Part shown: piece after piece, positions 14,335 to 23,096 of the stretch
Layout of the letters: every line of letters begins with the position of its first letter
How positions within the stretch are numbered: the first letter of the stretch is position 1
NCBI RefSeq assembly: GCF_003478505.1
Contig: NZ_QUFI01000012.1
Coordinates: 1 to 64,000 of the forward strand
Reading direction: 5' to 3'
From: Clostridium sp. AF27-2AA
GTDB taxonomy: Bacteria > Bacillota > Clostridia > Lachnospirales > Lachnospiraceae
Length of the DNA stretch: 64,000 nt
Translations under genes and position numbers: made by a program
Notes under the pieces: model-generated
What the model was told of the DNA's origin: nothing
What the model saw: the letters and a program-made list of their open reading frames with translations, nothing else
Databases searched by the model: none

Positions 14335-16575
14335 ATGAAACATCATAATATGAGAGCGCGATATGAAGCGGCGGAAACGCTTCTGACGAAACATACTCGC
14401 ACTGCCGTGTTAAATGGAAATCCGAAAATCCACTGGAATGCGGACGGCACCGCGTTTCAGTATGAACGGCAGGAGCGTTCCGGCAGCGAAGTTACCTCTG
14501 TTCTGGCAGAAGTGAATGGAATGGATGGAACAAGAAAGATGATACAGAAAGCAGAGAAAGCAGGGCAGGCGGCAAATGCCGGCTCTGCTTCCGGCTGCTC
14601 TGAGGAAAGAGCGGTAACTATGTCTCCGGATGGTGCTTACCATCTTTCTTACGATCGGCATAACCTGATTCTGACCGAACAAAAAACCGGGGAGCAGAGC
14701 CAGCTTACCTTTGACGGGGAACCGGATCTGGAATATGGATGCTACATTGACATTTACAGTCAGATCACCGTAAAACGTCAGGGATATCAGGAGCATCCCC
14801 AGGTACTCTGGAGCCCGGATGGCACCCGGTTCATCACCTATCGCGCAGACCGGAGAACTACGAAAAAGCTTCCGCTGATCGCATCCTACTCAGACGGGCT
14901 TCATGATCTGCGCCCGGAGCTTTACGAGTATCCGTGCCCCTTTGTAACCGATAGTGATGAGGAGATTCCGCACTACAGCCTGTATATTGGTTCCTTAGCG
15001 GACAAAACACTGGTGAAGGCAGATGCTCCGGATTTCCTTTATCCGGTATTTACCTCCCCAGAGAAATCGACTGTCAAATGGATGGAGGACAGCCGCCATT
15101 TCTATTTTACCTGGATTGCGAGAGGCTACCAGGAGGCTTGCCTTTATCTCGGTGACGCACAAAACGGAAGCTACCATGTCGTGATCCGTGAGACAACGGA
15201 GCAGTTTTTCAACCTCGGCGCTTTCGGGCTGCTGGACGGCTACGGAAGCTATCTGTTTTCCAACTTTATTACCAGTGACAGAGCTTACGCTTTCTGGCAG
15301 AGTGAGCGAAATGGCTTTGCCCATCTTTACCGCTACCGCCTGACAGAAAACGAAAGCGTCTGTGAAGGAGATCTCTTTGACGCATCTGAGAAAGAACTGA
15401 TCGTTCAGAAGCTGATCCGTGTCGACGAGCAGGATAAACAGATCTACTTTATGGCAAACAATGTTCCAGACTGTTCGGATCCCATGTATTATCAGCTCTA
15501 CCGCATCGGATTTGACGGAAGCGGCCTGACACGCCTGACGCCGGAGGATGCCGTTCATCAGGTCAGCATGGGTAGCCAATCCTTCGTGGACACGTATTCC
15601 CGCGTGGATCTTCCACCAGTCACGGTTCTTCGGAAGCTGGATGGCACGCTAATCTGCGAACTGGAAAAAGCAGATATTTCAAATCTGTTAAAGCTGGGCT
15701 ATCAGATTCCAGAGCGGATCACACTGACTGCCGCAGATGGAAAAACAACGCTATATGGTATTTTCTTCCGGCCGGATCCGGTTGTCGCTGACTGTCAGGA
15801 AGAAGAGACAGCCGAAGGCCTGGATTTTGAATTGCGACAGCAGAAAGATCGAAAAGATTCCTGGCCGCTCATCGACTATATTTACGGCGGTGCGCAGCTT
15901 TACAACGTTCCGAGAGAGTTTACCTGGGACAATGGCATGAACCGGGAGATATTTGGCGGTCTGCAGTCTTTCGCAAAGCTCGGTTTTGCCGGACTGATTC
16001 TGGACGGCCGGGGCGTTCCGGGCCGGGGTATGGAATTCCACAGCTTCAGCTATCACAACATTCATGCCTGCGCAGGCCTGGCTGATCATGTATTTTGTTT
16101 AAAAGAATTAAAACAGCGGTATCCGCAGATTGACCTGGGCCGCGTTGGCATGTGGGGCAATTCTGCCGGTGGCTACGCAACCGTATCAGCTATGCTTCAG
16201 TACCCGGGGGTGTACTGCGCCGGTGTGGCATCCTCCGGAAACTATGACCAGCGTGTGTATGAGCATTCCTGGACGGAGCGCTACAACGGACTTTATACGG
16301 AAGAGGTTTACCAGTACGGCGATATTACCCGCCTGGCAGGAAATCTGAAAGGGCATCTGATGTTGGCCTACGGTGCCATGGATGACAATGTGACCATGGC
16401 ACAGACGCTCCGCCTCTGTGATGAGCTGAATGCCCACAATAAGCGTTATGAGCTGGTGGTTCTGCCAAGATGCAATCACAATGTGCCATCCGATGCGTAT
16501 TTTGTGCGCAGGAAGATGGATTACTTTGTACGCAATCTTCTTGGAGCAGAAGATCCGGGAATTTTTGAAGAATAA
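14335..16575 (+). CDS. S9 (prolyl oligopeptidase / DPP4-like) peptidase, cytoplasmic
   Basis: 746 residues, ATG 14335 after GAAGGAG. No signal peptide. An N-terminal beta-propeller is suggested by repeated blade-like segments (VTMSPDGAYHLSYDR, LWSPDGTRFITYR, WMEDSRHFYFTW). The C-terminal alpha/beta hydrolase carries the catalytic Ser in MWGNSAGGYATVS (~608; the family usually has GWSYGG), Asp in AYGAMDDNVTMAQ (~683) and His in RCNHNVPSD (~714). It ends IFEE. It sits between the transporter and the amidohydrolase, implying cytosolic cleavage of an imported peptide. Exact specificity (Pro- or dipeptidyl-directed) is inferred only from the family. Confidence 0.88.
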   Translation: MKHHNMRARYEAAETLLTKHTRTAVLNGNPKIHWNADGTAFQYERQERSGSEVTSVLAEVNGMDGTRKMIQKAEKAGQAANAGSASGCSEERAVTMSPDGAYHLSYDRHNLILTEQKTGEQSQLTFDGEPDLEYGCYIDIYSQITVKRQGYQEHPQVLWSPDGTRFITYRADRRTTKKLPLIASYSDGLHDLRPELYEYPCPFVTDSDEEIPHYSLYIGSLADKTLVKADAPDFLYPVFTSPEKSTVKWMEDSRHFYFTWIARGYQEACLYLGDAQNGSYHVVIRETTEQFFNLGAFGLLDGYGSYLFSNFITSDRAYAFWQSERNGFAHLYRYRLTENESVCEGDLFDASEKELIVQKLIRVDEQDKQIYFMANNVPDCSDPMYYQLYRIGFDGSGLTRLTPEDAVHQVSMGSQSFVDTYSRVDLPPVTVLRKLDGTLICELEKADISNLLKLGYQIPERITLTAADGKTTLYGIFFRPDPVVADCQEEETAEGLDFELRQQKDRKDSWPLIDYIYGGAQLYNVPREFTWDNGMNREIFGGLQSFAKLGFAGLILDGRGVPGRGMEFHSFSYHNIHACAGLADHVFCLKELKQRYPQIDLGRVGMWGNSAGGYATVSAMLQYPGVYCAGVASSGNYDQRVYEHSWTERYNGLYTEEVYQYGDITRLAGNLKGHLMLAYGAMDDNVTMAQTLRLCDELNAHNKRYELVVLPRCNHNVPSDAYFVRRKMDYFVRNLLGAEDPGIFEE

Positions 16576-16601
16576 ACGCAGGGAAAAGGAGTTCAGACAG
16601 T

Positions 16602-17870
16602 ATGAATAAAAAATACCAGGTTCTGCGATGCGGGCGTCTTTATGATGGTGTAACGCAGGAGTGGAAGAGCAGTCAGAGTATTCTGGTAGAAGATCATCTC
16701 ATTGTGGAAGTCGGCAGCAATGTTTCCGTACCGGAGGGCGCGAACGTGATTGATCTCACGGACTGCCAGGTAACACCTGGAATGATCGATGCCCATATGC
16801 ATATGGACTATTTTGACTGGCATACCGTGCGGGAGGAGGTATACACCCAGAGCGAGGAGGCCAAGACACTGGCCATTGCGCGTTGCGCGGAAAAAGCGCT
16901 GCGCCGGGGCTTTACCACCGTACGCCACGTTGGCGGTATCACCAGCAACGGATATGGCGTTCTGGATGTAAAACGCGCCATTGAGAAGGGATATTTCCCG
17001 GGAAGCCGCATTGTGGCGGCACCGATGTTTCTGTGTTCTGCCGGCAGCCACGGGGATCTCAGCCAGGACTTTGCGAGAAATCCGCTGTTATCCCAGAAGC
17101 TTCAGCAGGAGCGACTGACTCTGGGTGTCGGAAAGGATTATTTTGTCAATGCAGTACGGGAACAGGTAAAATACGGCTCTGATTTTCTGAAGATCATGGC
17201 TACCGGAGGGTTTTTCACACCTTACGATACACCGATCCAGCAGCAGCTCAATGATGAGGAATTAAAGGCCATCATGGACACGGCCCACGCACTGGGAAAA
17301 ACCGTAACAGCCCATGTATACACGAATGAACTGATGCAGAAGCTGATTGCCTTCGGTATTGATGGAATGGAACACGGAAGCCTGATGAACCGCGAAACGG
17401 CGCAGCTGATCGAAGATGAGGGCCTGTATCTGGTCCCGACCTTCTGTCCTTACGAGGAAGCGGTTCATTATGATCCGGAAGAGATGAAGAAAAAGCAGCC
17501 GGAATTCCGACGGAAGCTGGAACTGTATAAGAATGCGCTCCAGGCGGGACGCGAAGTCATCTGCAGCAGTAAGATCAAATTAGGCTATGGAACCGATTTT
17601 GTAGCGAACCATCAGAACTATGAGAGTGGTTACGAATATGAAGCCTGGTTAAACAGCGGAATGAATCCATTTGCCGCATTAAAGGCCGCAACATCCGTCA
17701 ATGCGGACATTTTACAGTTGTCTGACAAGATTGGAACCATAGAACCTGGAAAATATGCCGATATTTCTGCCTGGAAACGGGATCTCATGCACGACACGAA
17801 AGCATTGCTGGACTGCGCGTTTGTCATGAAAGACGGAAAGGTGTACGAGACGGAAAGCTGTCTGAATTAA
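16602..17870 (+). CDS. Metal-dependent amidohydrolase (imidazolonepropionase/prolidase-like)
   Basis: 422 residues, ATG 16602 after AAAAGGAG. Amidohydrolase superfamily TIM barrel: strand-1 metal site DAHMHMD (~62-68), a Lys in SDFLKIMATGG (~192) that is carboxylated in the binuclear subtype, His in VTAHVYTNE and GMEHGSL, and the last-strand Asp in GYGTDF. The C-terminus has the usual beta-sandwich GTIEPGKYADISAW. Members hydrolyse Xaa-Pro dipeptides, imidazolonepropionate or N-acyl amino acids. Third gene of the AbgT operon, so it probably completes breakdown of the imported compound. A terminator follows 15 bp later, ending the transcript. Confidence 0.88.
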   Translation: MNKKYQVLRCGRLYDGVTQEWKSSQSILVEDHLIVEVGSNVSVPEGANVIDLTDCQVTPGMIDAHMHMDYFDWHTVREEVYTQSEEAKTLAIARCAEKALRRGFTTVRHVGGITSNGYGVLDVKRAIEKGYFPGSRIVAAPMFLCSAGSHGDLSQDFARNPLLSQKLQQERLTLGVGKDYFVNAVREQVKYGSDFLKIMATGGFFTPYDTPIQQQLNDEELKAIMDTAHALGKTVTAHVYTNELMQKLIAFGIDGMEHGSLMNRETAQLIEDEGLYLVPTFCPYEEAVHYDPEEMKKKQPEFRRKLELYKNALQAGREVICSSKIKLGYGTDFVANHQNYESGYEYEAWLNSGMNPFAALKAATSVNADILQLSDKIGTIEPGKYADISAWKRDLMHDTKALLDCAFVMKDGKVYETESCLN

Positions 17871-17884
17871 TATGTAACATACGC

Positions 17885-17925
17885 AAAAAGGAGCAGGTGC
17901 AGTTTGGAAGCGCGGCTCCTTTTTA
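17885..17925 (+). terminator. Terminator of the AbgT-peptidase-amidohydrolase operon
   Basis: AAAAAGGAGC (17885-17894) pairs with GCTCCTTTTT (17915-17924); the T-run is part of the 3' arm. Confidence 0.85.
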
Positions 17926-17965
17926 TATATCCGTAACTATTTTCTGAATATTCGGGAATATGGGA

Positions 17966-17994
17966 TTGCGGATCTATCCCATCTGCGGTAGGAT
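17966..17994 (+). promoter_or_regulatory. Promoter candidate of the partner-switching module
   Basis: TTGCGG (17966-17971), 17-bp spacer, TAGGAT (17989-17994), about 45 bp before the DUF2156 gene. Reasonable match to sigma-A; an alternative sigma factor cannot be excluded. Confidence 0.45.
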
Positions 17995-18036
17995 AGAACA
18001 TGGAAATGAAGAATCATGAAATGAAGGATATACTTT

Positions 18037-18924
18037 ATGATAAACAAAGAGTTGCCGGAGGCTATCCGGCTGGAACAGCGGTTTCATATAGAAAGAATTC
18101 GTCAGAAATACGGTCATGTACTATCTTCGCATGCATTTGCGAGCCTGTTTCTCTGGAAAGAACAGATGAAACTGCAGATTGTGCCAGAGGATGACGCGTT
18201 TTTTGTAAAGACCGGTCTGGAGGGCTCTGATGTCTGGTTCTTTCCCTGTGGGCAAAAACGTGATACACTAGAGTTTATAGAACAGCATATGGATAACCCG
18301 TCGTTTGGCATGGTTTATCTGAGAGAAGAAGATAAGTGCATGCTGGAATCATGCTTTCCGGGCCGTTTTTTTTGTTCTCCTATGCCTGAGTCCGATGAAT
18401 ATATTTTTGACCGTACAGAACTGGAGCAGCTTTCCGGTCCCAAATTCGCAAACGTCCGCAATCAGGTGAATCGGCTGTTTCGGGAGCATGAGATTTGGTG
18501 CAGGCCTTATACGGAATGTGATGAATCCGCTGTATGGGATTTTCTGAACCATCTGGAAGGAATAACACATCGTCCTGGTTATCATATGCTGACAGACAGT
18601 CAGGTTCCTCAGACGGCCATGACATACAGGACGGAGCTTGGCCTGCATCTTGTCACGGTGTGGGCGGATGGTATTTTAAGCGGAATCAGCATGGGATTTC
18701 CGCTTACCGGAGATACCATGGACGGATGTGTGGAACGCCACCTTCCTTCCATCCACGGGCTTTCCTGCTTTACCCAGATGTCCTTAATCCGGGAGGCACC
18801 GCCGCGGTACCGCTATATGAATGGAGAAGAGGATCTGGGCCTTTCTGGTCTTCGGACCATGAAACACCATATGAATCCCTGCCGGATGAACCGAATCTGG
18901 CGTGCTGATATCAAACATACGTAA
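18037..18924 (+). CDS. DUF2156 (phosphatidylglycerol lysyltransferase C-terminal-like) protein
   Basis: 295 residues, start 18037; the upstream ribosome site is weak (AAGGAT about 10 bp away). GNAT-like fold of the LPG-synthase C-terminal/DUF2156 family: SSHAFASLFLWKEQMK near the N-terminus, then DGCVERHLPSIHGLSCF, RYRYMNGEEDLGLSGLRTMK and a terminal helix HMNPCRMNRIW, the aminoacyl-transferase-like ending typical of these proteins. No membrane segments, so it is a cytoplasmic acyl- or aminoacyl-transferase-type protein, not a full MprF. It is the first gene of a four-gene run, 11 bp before the MATE fusion. A lipid- or small-molecule-modifying role is inference. Confidence 0.75.
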   Translation: MINKELPEAIRLEQRFHIERIRQKYGHVLSSHAFASLFLWKEQMKLQIVPEDDAFFVKTGLEGSDVWFFPCGQKRDTLEFIEQHMDNPSFGMVYLREEDKCMLESCFPGRFFCSPMPESDEYIFDRTELEQLSGPKFANVRNQVNRLFREHEIWCRPYTECDESAVWDFLNHLEGITHRPGYHMLTDSQVPQTAMTYRTELGLHLVTVWADGILSGISMGFPLTGDTMDGCVERHLPSIHGLSCFTQMSLIREAPPRYRYMNGEEDLGLSGLRTMKHHMNPCRMNRIWRADIKHT

Positions 18925-18935
18925 AGGATAACAAT

Positions 18936-20678
18936 ATGAACACACAAAGAAAAGATATTTTTTCAGACAAAATGTTTCGGAAATTGTGGATTCCATCCAT
19001 GCTGACCGCGGTCGGACTGGCCTTTGGAGATATGGCAGACGCGGTTGTAGTCGGCCAGAAGATGGGAGCGGTCGGACTGGCAGCAGTCAGTCTGGTACTT
19101 CCGGTTTTTATGGTCATTAACATTTTTGTACACGGCTTTGGAATTGGCGGCTCGGTCCGCTATTCCAAATATGTCGGACAGGGACACGGGCAGGAGGCCG
19201 TTGCCTCTTTTAATCAGATCTTTGCGTTGATTCTGCTGATCTCCATATTCTGTTCAGCAGCAGGAAATCTTTTTCTGTCCCCGCTTTTACGGCTTCTTGG
19301 TGTACAGCCAGGGGACGGACTGGTGTATGAGGCCTGCAGGGAATATGTGCGTGTGATTCTGTATGGTATGCCAGTCCTGTTTTCTTCTTATCTGCTGAAT
19401 TACTATCTTCGCAATGATAATAACCAGAATCTTGCGGTAGTCGGTTTTACCGTTGGAAATCTTTCGGATCTTGGCATGAATATTCTGTTTGTGCTGATCC
19501 TCGATATGGGAGTTTTGGGTGCCGCCATTTCCACAGTGCTTGGACAGGCCATTGCCATCTGCATCTATCTGCCCGGCTTTTTCGGAAAGCGGAATCTTTT
19601 GCGTTTTCAGCCGAAGCAGATGCTGCAGATTCAGTGGAAGGAATGCTTTTCCTGCTTCTTTGTCGGATTGTCCAGCTCCATTGAGCATTTCTGGCATTTT
19701 ATTTTTTTCCTGATCATCAACCATGCATTGATGTATTATGCGGGAGAGAATGGTGTTGCGGTATTTGACATGGTTCAGAATATGTCCTTCCTGATCTTTT
19801 ATCTGTATGAATATACCGCCAAAGCTATGCAGCCGCTGCTCAGTACTTATTATGGAGAGCATAATCGGGGAGGAATTTACTATGTACTGAAAAAGGGTCT
19901 GATATCTGGCTCTGTCTGCGGTATTACGGTTGCCCTGCTTCTGGCTGCATTTCCATCTGCCGTCAGCCTCCTGTTTGGTTTAGACAGCCCGGAGCTGATT
20001 GCAATGGGCAACCAGGCAGTCCGGATTTTCTGCATTGGTACGGCTGCAGCAGGCTGCAGTATCATTCTGGAAAATTATTATCAGTCCTGTGAAGATGGAA
20101 AACCGGCATACCTGCTCTCTACCCTTCGCAGTGCCATTGTGCTGATTCCGGCAGCCCTGGTCCTGATTCCATTTGGAATGCCGTACCTGTGGCTGTTTTA
20201 TCCGCTTACCGAGTTTCTTTCCCTGGGCATTTTCCTGCTTCTGGCGAAACGTGTGGAGCGGAAACCCTTTGATCCAGAACGAATCTATAGCAGGATCATA
20301 GAAAACAAGAACGAGGACTTTTCCAGTCTTCTAGGTGAGATAGAAGCCTTCAGTGAAAAATGGGACGCGGATGCCAGACAGATTTTTCTGGTGAATATGG
20401 CGGCGGAAGAGCTTTGCGGAATTATTTTGAAACGGGCTTTCACCGGGCAGCAGGCCGGATTTTTACAGATTACCCTGGTTGCCCTTCCAAACCATGAATT
20501 CGAACTTCATATCCGCGATAATGGGCAGGCCTTTGATCCGTTTTCCCAGAAAGCAGAAAAAGTAGGCAATGCTGATTCCGACGTGGATACCATTGGCATT
20601 CTGGTCATCCGGGAAAAGGCAAAGGATTTCTTCTATCATCAGTATCAGGGATTTAATACCCTGGTCGTACGTATCTGA
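18936..20678 (+). CDS. MATE-family transporter fused to a degenerate GHKL (anti-sigma-kinase-like) domain
   Basis: 580 residues, ATG 18936. Residues 1 to ~445 are a MATE exporter: DKMFRKLWIPSMLTAVGLAF, GDMADAVVVGQKMGAVGLAAV, twelve hydrophobic helices. Ordinary MATE proteins end there. This one continues with ~125 soluble residues resembling the RsbW/SpoIIAB kinase fold encoded two genes downstream: AAEELCGII (~489-497) aligns with VEELFVNIA, RDNGQAF with RDSGIPY, and TIGILVIREKAKDFFY with GLGIYIVKKSMDEVLY. The Mg-chelating Asn of the N-box is Ile and the GLG of G2 is TIG, so the tail probably does not phosphorylate. It may act as a nucleotide or partner sensor. The phosphatase gene starts 13 bp later. 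Confidence 0.85.
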   Translation: MNTQRKDIFSDKMFRKLWIPSMLTAVGLAFGDMADAVVVGQKMGAVGLAAVSLVLPVFMVINIFVHGFGIGGSVRYSKYVGQGHGQEAVASFNQIFALILLISIFCSAAGNLFLSPLLRLLGVQPGDGLVYEACREYVRVILYGMPVLFSSYLLNYYLRNDNNQNLAVVGFTVGNLSDLGMNILFVLILDMGVLGAAISTVLGQAIAICIYLPGFFGKRNLLRFQPKQMLQIQWKECFSCFFVGLSSSIEHFWHFIFFLIINHALMYYAGENGVAVFDMVQNMSFLIFYLYEYTAKAMQPLLSTYYGEHNRGGIYYVLKKGLISGSVCGITVALLLAAFPSAVSLLFGLDSPELIAMGNQAVRIFCIGTAAAGCSIILENYYQSCEDGKPAYLLSTLRSAIVLIPAALVLIPFGMPYLWLFYPLTEFLSLGIFLLLAKRVERKPFDPERIYSRIIENKNEDFSSLLGEIEAFSEKWDADARQIFLVNMAAEELCGIILKRAFTGQQAGFLQITLVALPNHEFELHIRDNGQAFDPFSQKAEKVGNADSDVDTIGILVIREKAKDFFYHQYQGFNTLVVRI

Positions 20679-20691
20679 GGAGGACAGTTTC

Positions 20692-22389
20692 ATGAAACAC
20701 AAATTGAGCAGACGAATTGGAGTTCTGGCCATCTTTATGGCATTCGTTCTGGCGGTGGCTGCCTGCGCAGTCAGCTATCGTGTTTACACAAGCACCATTA
20801 CAGAGCACTATAATACCATGGCGCGGAACCTGTCGGAAACCCTTGTTACGGCGGTGGACAAACAGGACGTTACAGTTCTGCGAGAACAGGTTATGGGTAT
20901 TTACCGTACAATCTGCAGTGAATATGGCGGAACAATTCCCTTTGATACCTTCTCTGAATCAGACTGGGATGCTTATTACAGCCGTTTCCGTGAAGTGGAA
21001 TCCCTGCCGGAATATCAGAAACTGCATTCGAACCTTCTGGAATACGGAAGAAAGAACCAGACCAGTTCTATTTACATCGGTTATACGGATATTGACACCG
21101 GATATGGCGTCTATCTGATCGATGGTTCCGGTGAGGGAAAGGAAAGCCCAATCGGAACCGCAGATCCGGTTGAGCCGGTTACTTATGCGGAGATCCAGAA
21201 AGGTAACTATGGTTTTCCACCCAACATTACCAATTATCCGGAGTATGGCTGGCTCTGTTCGGTTGGTACCGGAATCTATGCAGACGATGGTTCCATCATC
21301 GGTACTCTGTGTATTGACATTTCCATGGATGACGTGAAAATGGATGGTTATACCTTCCTTGGTTCTCTCGGAATTCTGATGCTGTTTGCTGCGGTGGTTC
21401 TGCTCGCTCTGATCATTTACACCATGAACCGCATGGTGGTCATGCCAATTAACCGTCTGGCAGAAGCAGCAGCTTCGTTTGTATCCGAGCGAAAAGAAGA
21501 TAAGCAGGAATCCGTCATTGCAAAGGCTGAAGTTCATACTGGAGATGAAATCGAGAATCTGTATGATTCCATGAAAAAAATGGAGCTGGATATCAATACC
21601 TATATTCGTGACCTGACCACGATCACTGCGGAAAGGGAACGTATCAGCGCGGAACTGGATGTTGCAAAGACCATACAGGCCAGTATGCTTCCCTGTATAT
21701 TTCCTGCCTTTCCAAACCGCCATGAATTCGATATTTACGCATCTATGACTCCGGCCAAGGAGGTCGGCGGAGATTTTTACGACTTCTTCCTAATTGATCC
21801 GGATCATTTTGCCATGGTCATTGCGGATGTATCCGGTAAGGGAATCCCTGCCGCGCTGTTTATGGTGGTTTCCAGAACCATGATCAAAAACACAGCTCTG
21901 AGCGGCTGTTCCCCGGCAGAAATTCTGGCCAGCGTCAATAACCAGCTCTATGAAAATAATGAGGCAAATATGTTTGTTACCGTCTGGATCGGAATTCTGA
22001 CGATTTCGACCGGAAACGTTGTCTGTTCCAATGCCGGACATGAATTCCCGGCAATCCGCCACAATGGTTCCTATGAACTGCTCAAAGACAAGCATGGACT
22101 GGTTATCGGAGTTATGGAGGATATGCAATACAGTGAATATGAGATTAAATTGGAACCTGGCGATCAGATTTTTGTATACACAGATGGCGTGCCAGAGGCA
22201 ACCAACGCAAAGGATGAACTGTTTGGCACAGACCGCATGACCGACCTGCTGAATGAGTATGCAGACGAAACTCCGGATCCGTTGTTAATACATGTCAAAG
22301 CCGGAATCGACGAATTTGTCGGAGACGCTCCGCAGTTTGATGACCTGACCATGTTATCCCTGTTTTATCGCGGGAATCAGCCGCAATAA
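20692..22389 (+). CDS. SpoIIE/RsbU-type PP2C serine phosphatase with extracellular sensor
   Basis: 565 residues. ATG 20692 is chosen after GAGGAGGA; an open frame upstream overlaps the MATE gene. Membrane helix ~8-30, a ~190-residue extracytoplasmic region of Cache-like character (TDIDTGYGVYLIDGSG, then DGSIIGTLCIDISM), a second helix ~222-243, HAMP, a coiled coil starting TITAERERISAELDVAKTIQ, then the PP2C domain. Metal and catalytic motifs are intact: EVGGDFYDFF, IADVSGKGIPAALFM, VYTDGVPEATN, FDDLTMLSL. In partner switching such phosphatases dephosphorylate a STAS antagonist, which then captures an anti-sigma kinase. Here the kinase follows 37 bp later but the STAS gene is only a remnant. 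Confidence 0.92.
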   Translation: MKHKLSRRIGVLAIFMAFVLAVAACAVSYRVYTSTITEHYNTMARNLSETLVTAVDKQDVTVLREQVMGIYRTICSEYGGTIPFDTFSESDWDAYYSRFREVESLPEYQKLHSNLLEYGRKNQTSSIYIGYTDIDTGYGVYLIDGSGEGKESPIGTADPVEPVTYAEIQKGNYGFPPNITNYPEYGWLCSVGTGIYADDGSIIGTLCIDISMDDVKMDGYTFLGSLGILMLFAAVVLLALIIYTMNRMVVMPINRLAEAAASFVSERKEDKQESVIAKAEVHTGDEIENLYDSMKKMELDINTYIRDLTTITAERERISAELDVAKTIQASMLPCIFPAFPNRHEFDIYASMTPAKEVGGDFYDFFLIDPDHFAMVIADVSGKGIPAALFMVVSRTMIKNTALSGCSPAEILASVNNQLYENNEANMFVTVWIGILTISTGNVVCSNAGHEFPAIRHNGSYELLKDKHGLVIGVMEDMQYSEYEIKLEPGDQIFVYTDGVPEATNAKDELFGTDRMTDLLNEYADETPDPLLIHVKAGIDEFVGDAPQFDDLTMLSLFYRGNQPQ

Positions 22390-22426
22390 GAATTCGGCAC
22401 CTTCACAGTTATGAGAGGAGAAGAAT

Positions 22427-22831
22427 ATGACACAGCGAACATTTGATGCAGTCAGAGAAAATCTTGATCAGGTACTTACCTTTCTTGATAGTCAGCTGGA
22501 AAACTGGGACTGTCCCATGCGTGTTCAGATGCAGCTGGATGTGGCGGTCGAAGAACTTTTTGTAAATATTGCAAGCTACGCATATGTGGATAAAACCGGA
22601 ATTGCCGATATCACAATAGAACTTTTGCCCGGTCAGGTTGTCCAGATTACCTTCCGGGACAGCGGCATTCCCTACAACCCGTTAGAGAAACCAGATCCAG
22701 ATATAACAAAACCGGCAGAAGAACGGGAGATAGGCGGTCTTGGCATTTATATCGTAAAGAAAAGCATGGATGAAGTGCTTTACCGGTATGAAGATGGACA
22801 AAACATCCTGACAATCCGAAAAGCATTTTAA
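22427..22831 (+). CDS. RsbW/SpoIIAB-like anti-sigma-factor serine kinase
   Basis: 134 residues, ATG 22427 after AGAGGAGAAG. A single GHKL ATPase domain: N-box DVAVEELFVNIASYAY with Glu42 and Asn47, G1 FRDSGIPYNPLEKPDP, G2 GGLGIYIVKKSMDEVLYR, and the C-terminal DGQNILTIRKAF typical of the family. Key residues are intact, unlike the related tail of the MATE protein. It should phosphorylate a STAS-domain antagonist and bind a sigma factor or other target. No sigma gene is nearby. The reading of a STAS C-terminus starts right at its 3' end, suggesting a deletion has brought the two together. Confidence 0.88.
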   Translation: MTQRTFDAVRENLDQVLTFLDSQLENWDCPMRVQMQLDVAVEELFVNIASYAYVDKTGIADITIELLPGQVVQITFRDSGIPYNPLEKPDPDITKPAEEREIGGLGIYIVKKSMDEVLYRYEDGQNILTIRKAF

Positions 22832-22901
22832 AAACATCAATGAGACGGTAAGAGAGATTTTTGAAGTCACCGGATTTTTGGATATCCTTACGGTTGAATA
22901 A
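22812..22901 (+). pseudogene. Remnant of a STAS anti-sigma-factor antagonist (last ~25 codons)
   Basis: In frame 3 the open reading from 22812 gives ...NINETVREIFEVTGFLDILTVE then TAA (22899-22901). The pattern is the last helix and strand of SpoIIAA/RsbV-like STAS proteins (x-V-x-E-I-F-E-V-T-G-F-x-D-I-L-x-I-E). No start codon or N-terminal STAS sequence, including the phospho-Ser loop, is present: the reading begins inside the 3' end of the kinase gene. The simplest explanation is a deletion that removed almost the whole antagonist gene that normally follows the kinase. Confidence 0.8.
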
Positions 22902-23006
22902 TATATAAAAACGGATTATTTGAAAGATTGCACACATAGTCTGATGAAAAGAGAGTGTTTTCAAACTATTCGCGAAAGAATACTTTAACGAATAATTGAC
23001 AAAGAA

Positions 23007-23052
23007 AACGGGACATGGTAACCTGTATATGGTTTCTGGTGTCCTGTTTTTT
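23007..23052 (+). terminator. Terminator before ttcA
   Basis: ACGGGACA (23008-23015) pairs with TGTCCTGT (23040-23047), followed by a run of T. A TTGACA hexamer lies just upstream (22996-23001) without a good -10, so whether the hairpin ends the previous operon or attenuates ttcA is open. Positions 22902-22995 hold nothing else I can name. Confidence 0.65.
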
Positions 23053-23096
23053 ATGGGAACTAATTTTAAAATATTTAGAAAGGAACTCTCACTTCC

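Noticed and set aside
22996..23024. TTGACA as a promoter for ttcA
   Set aside because: No acceptable -10 follows at 16-18 bp, and a terminator hairpin begins within 10 bp.
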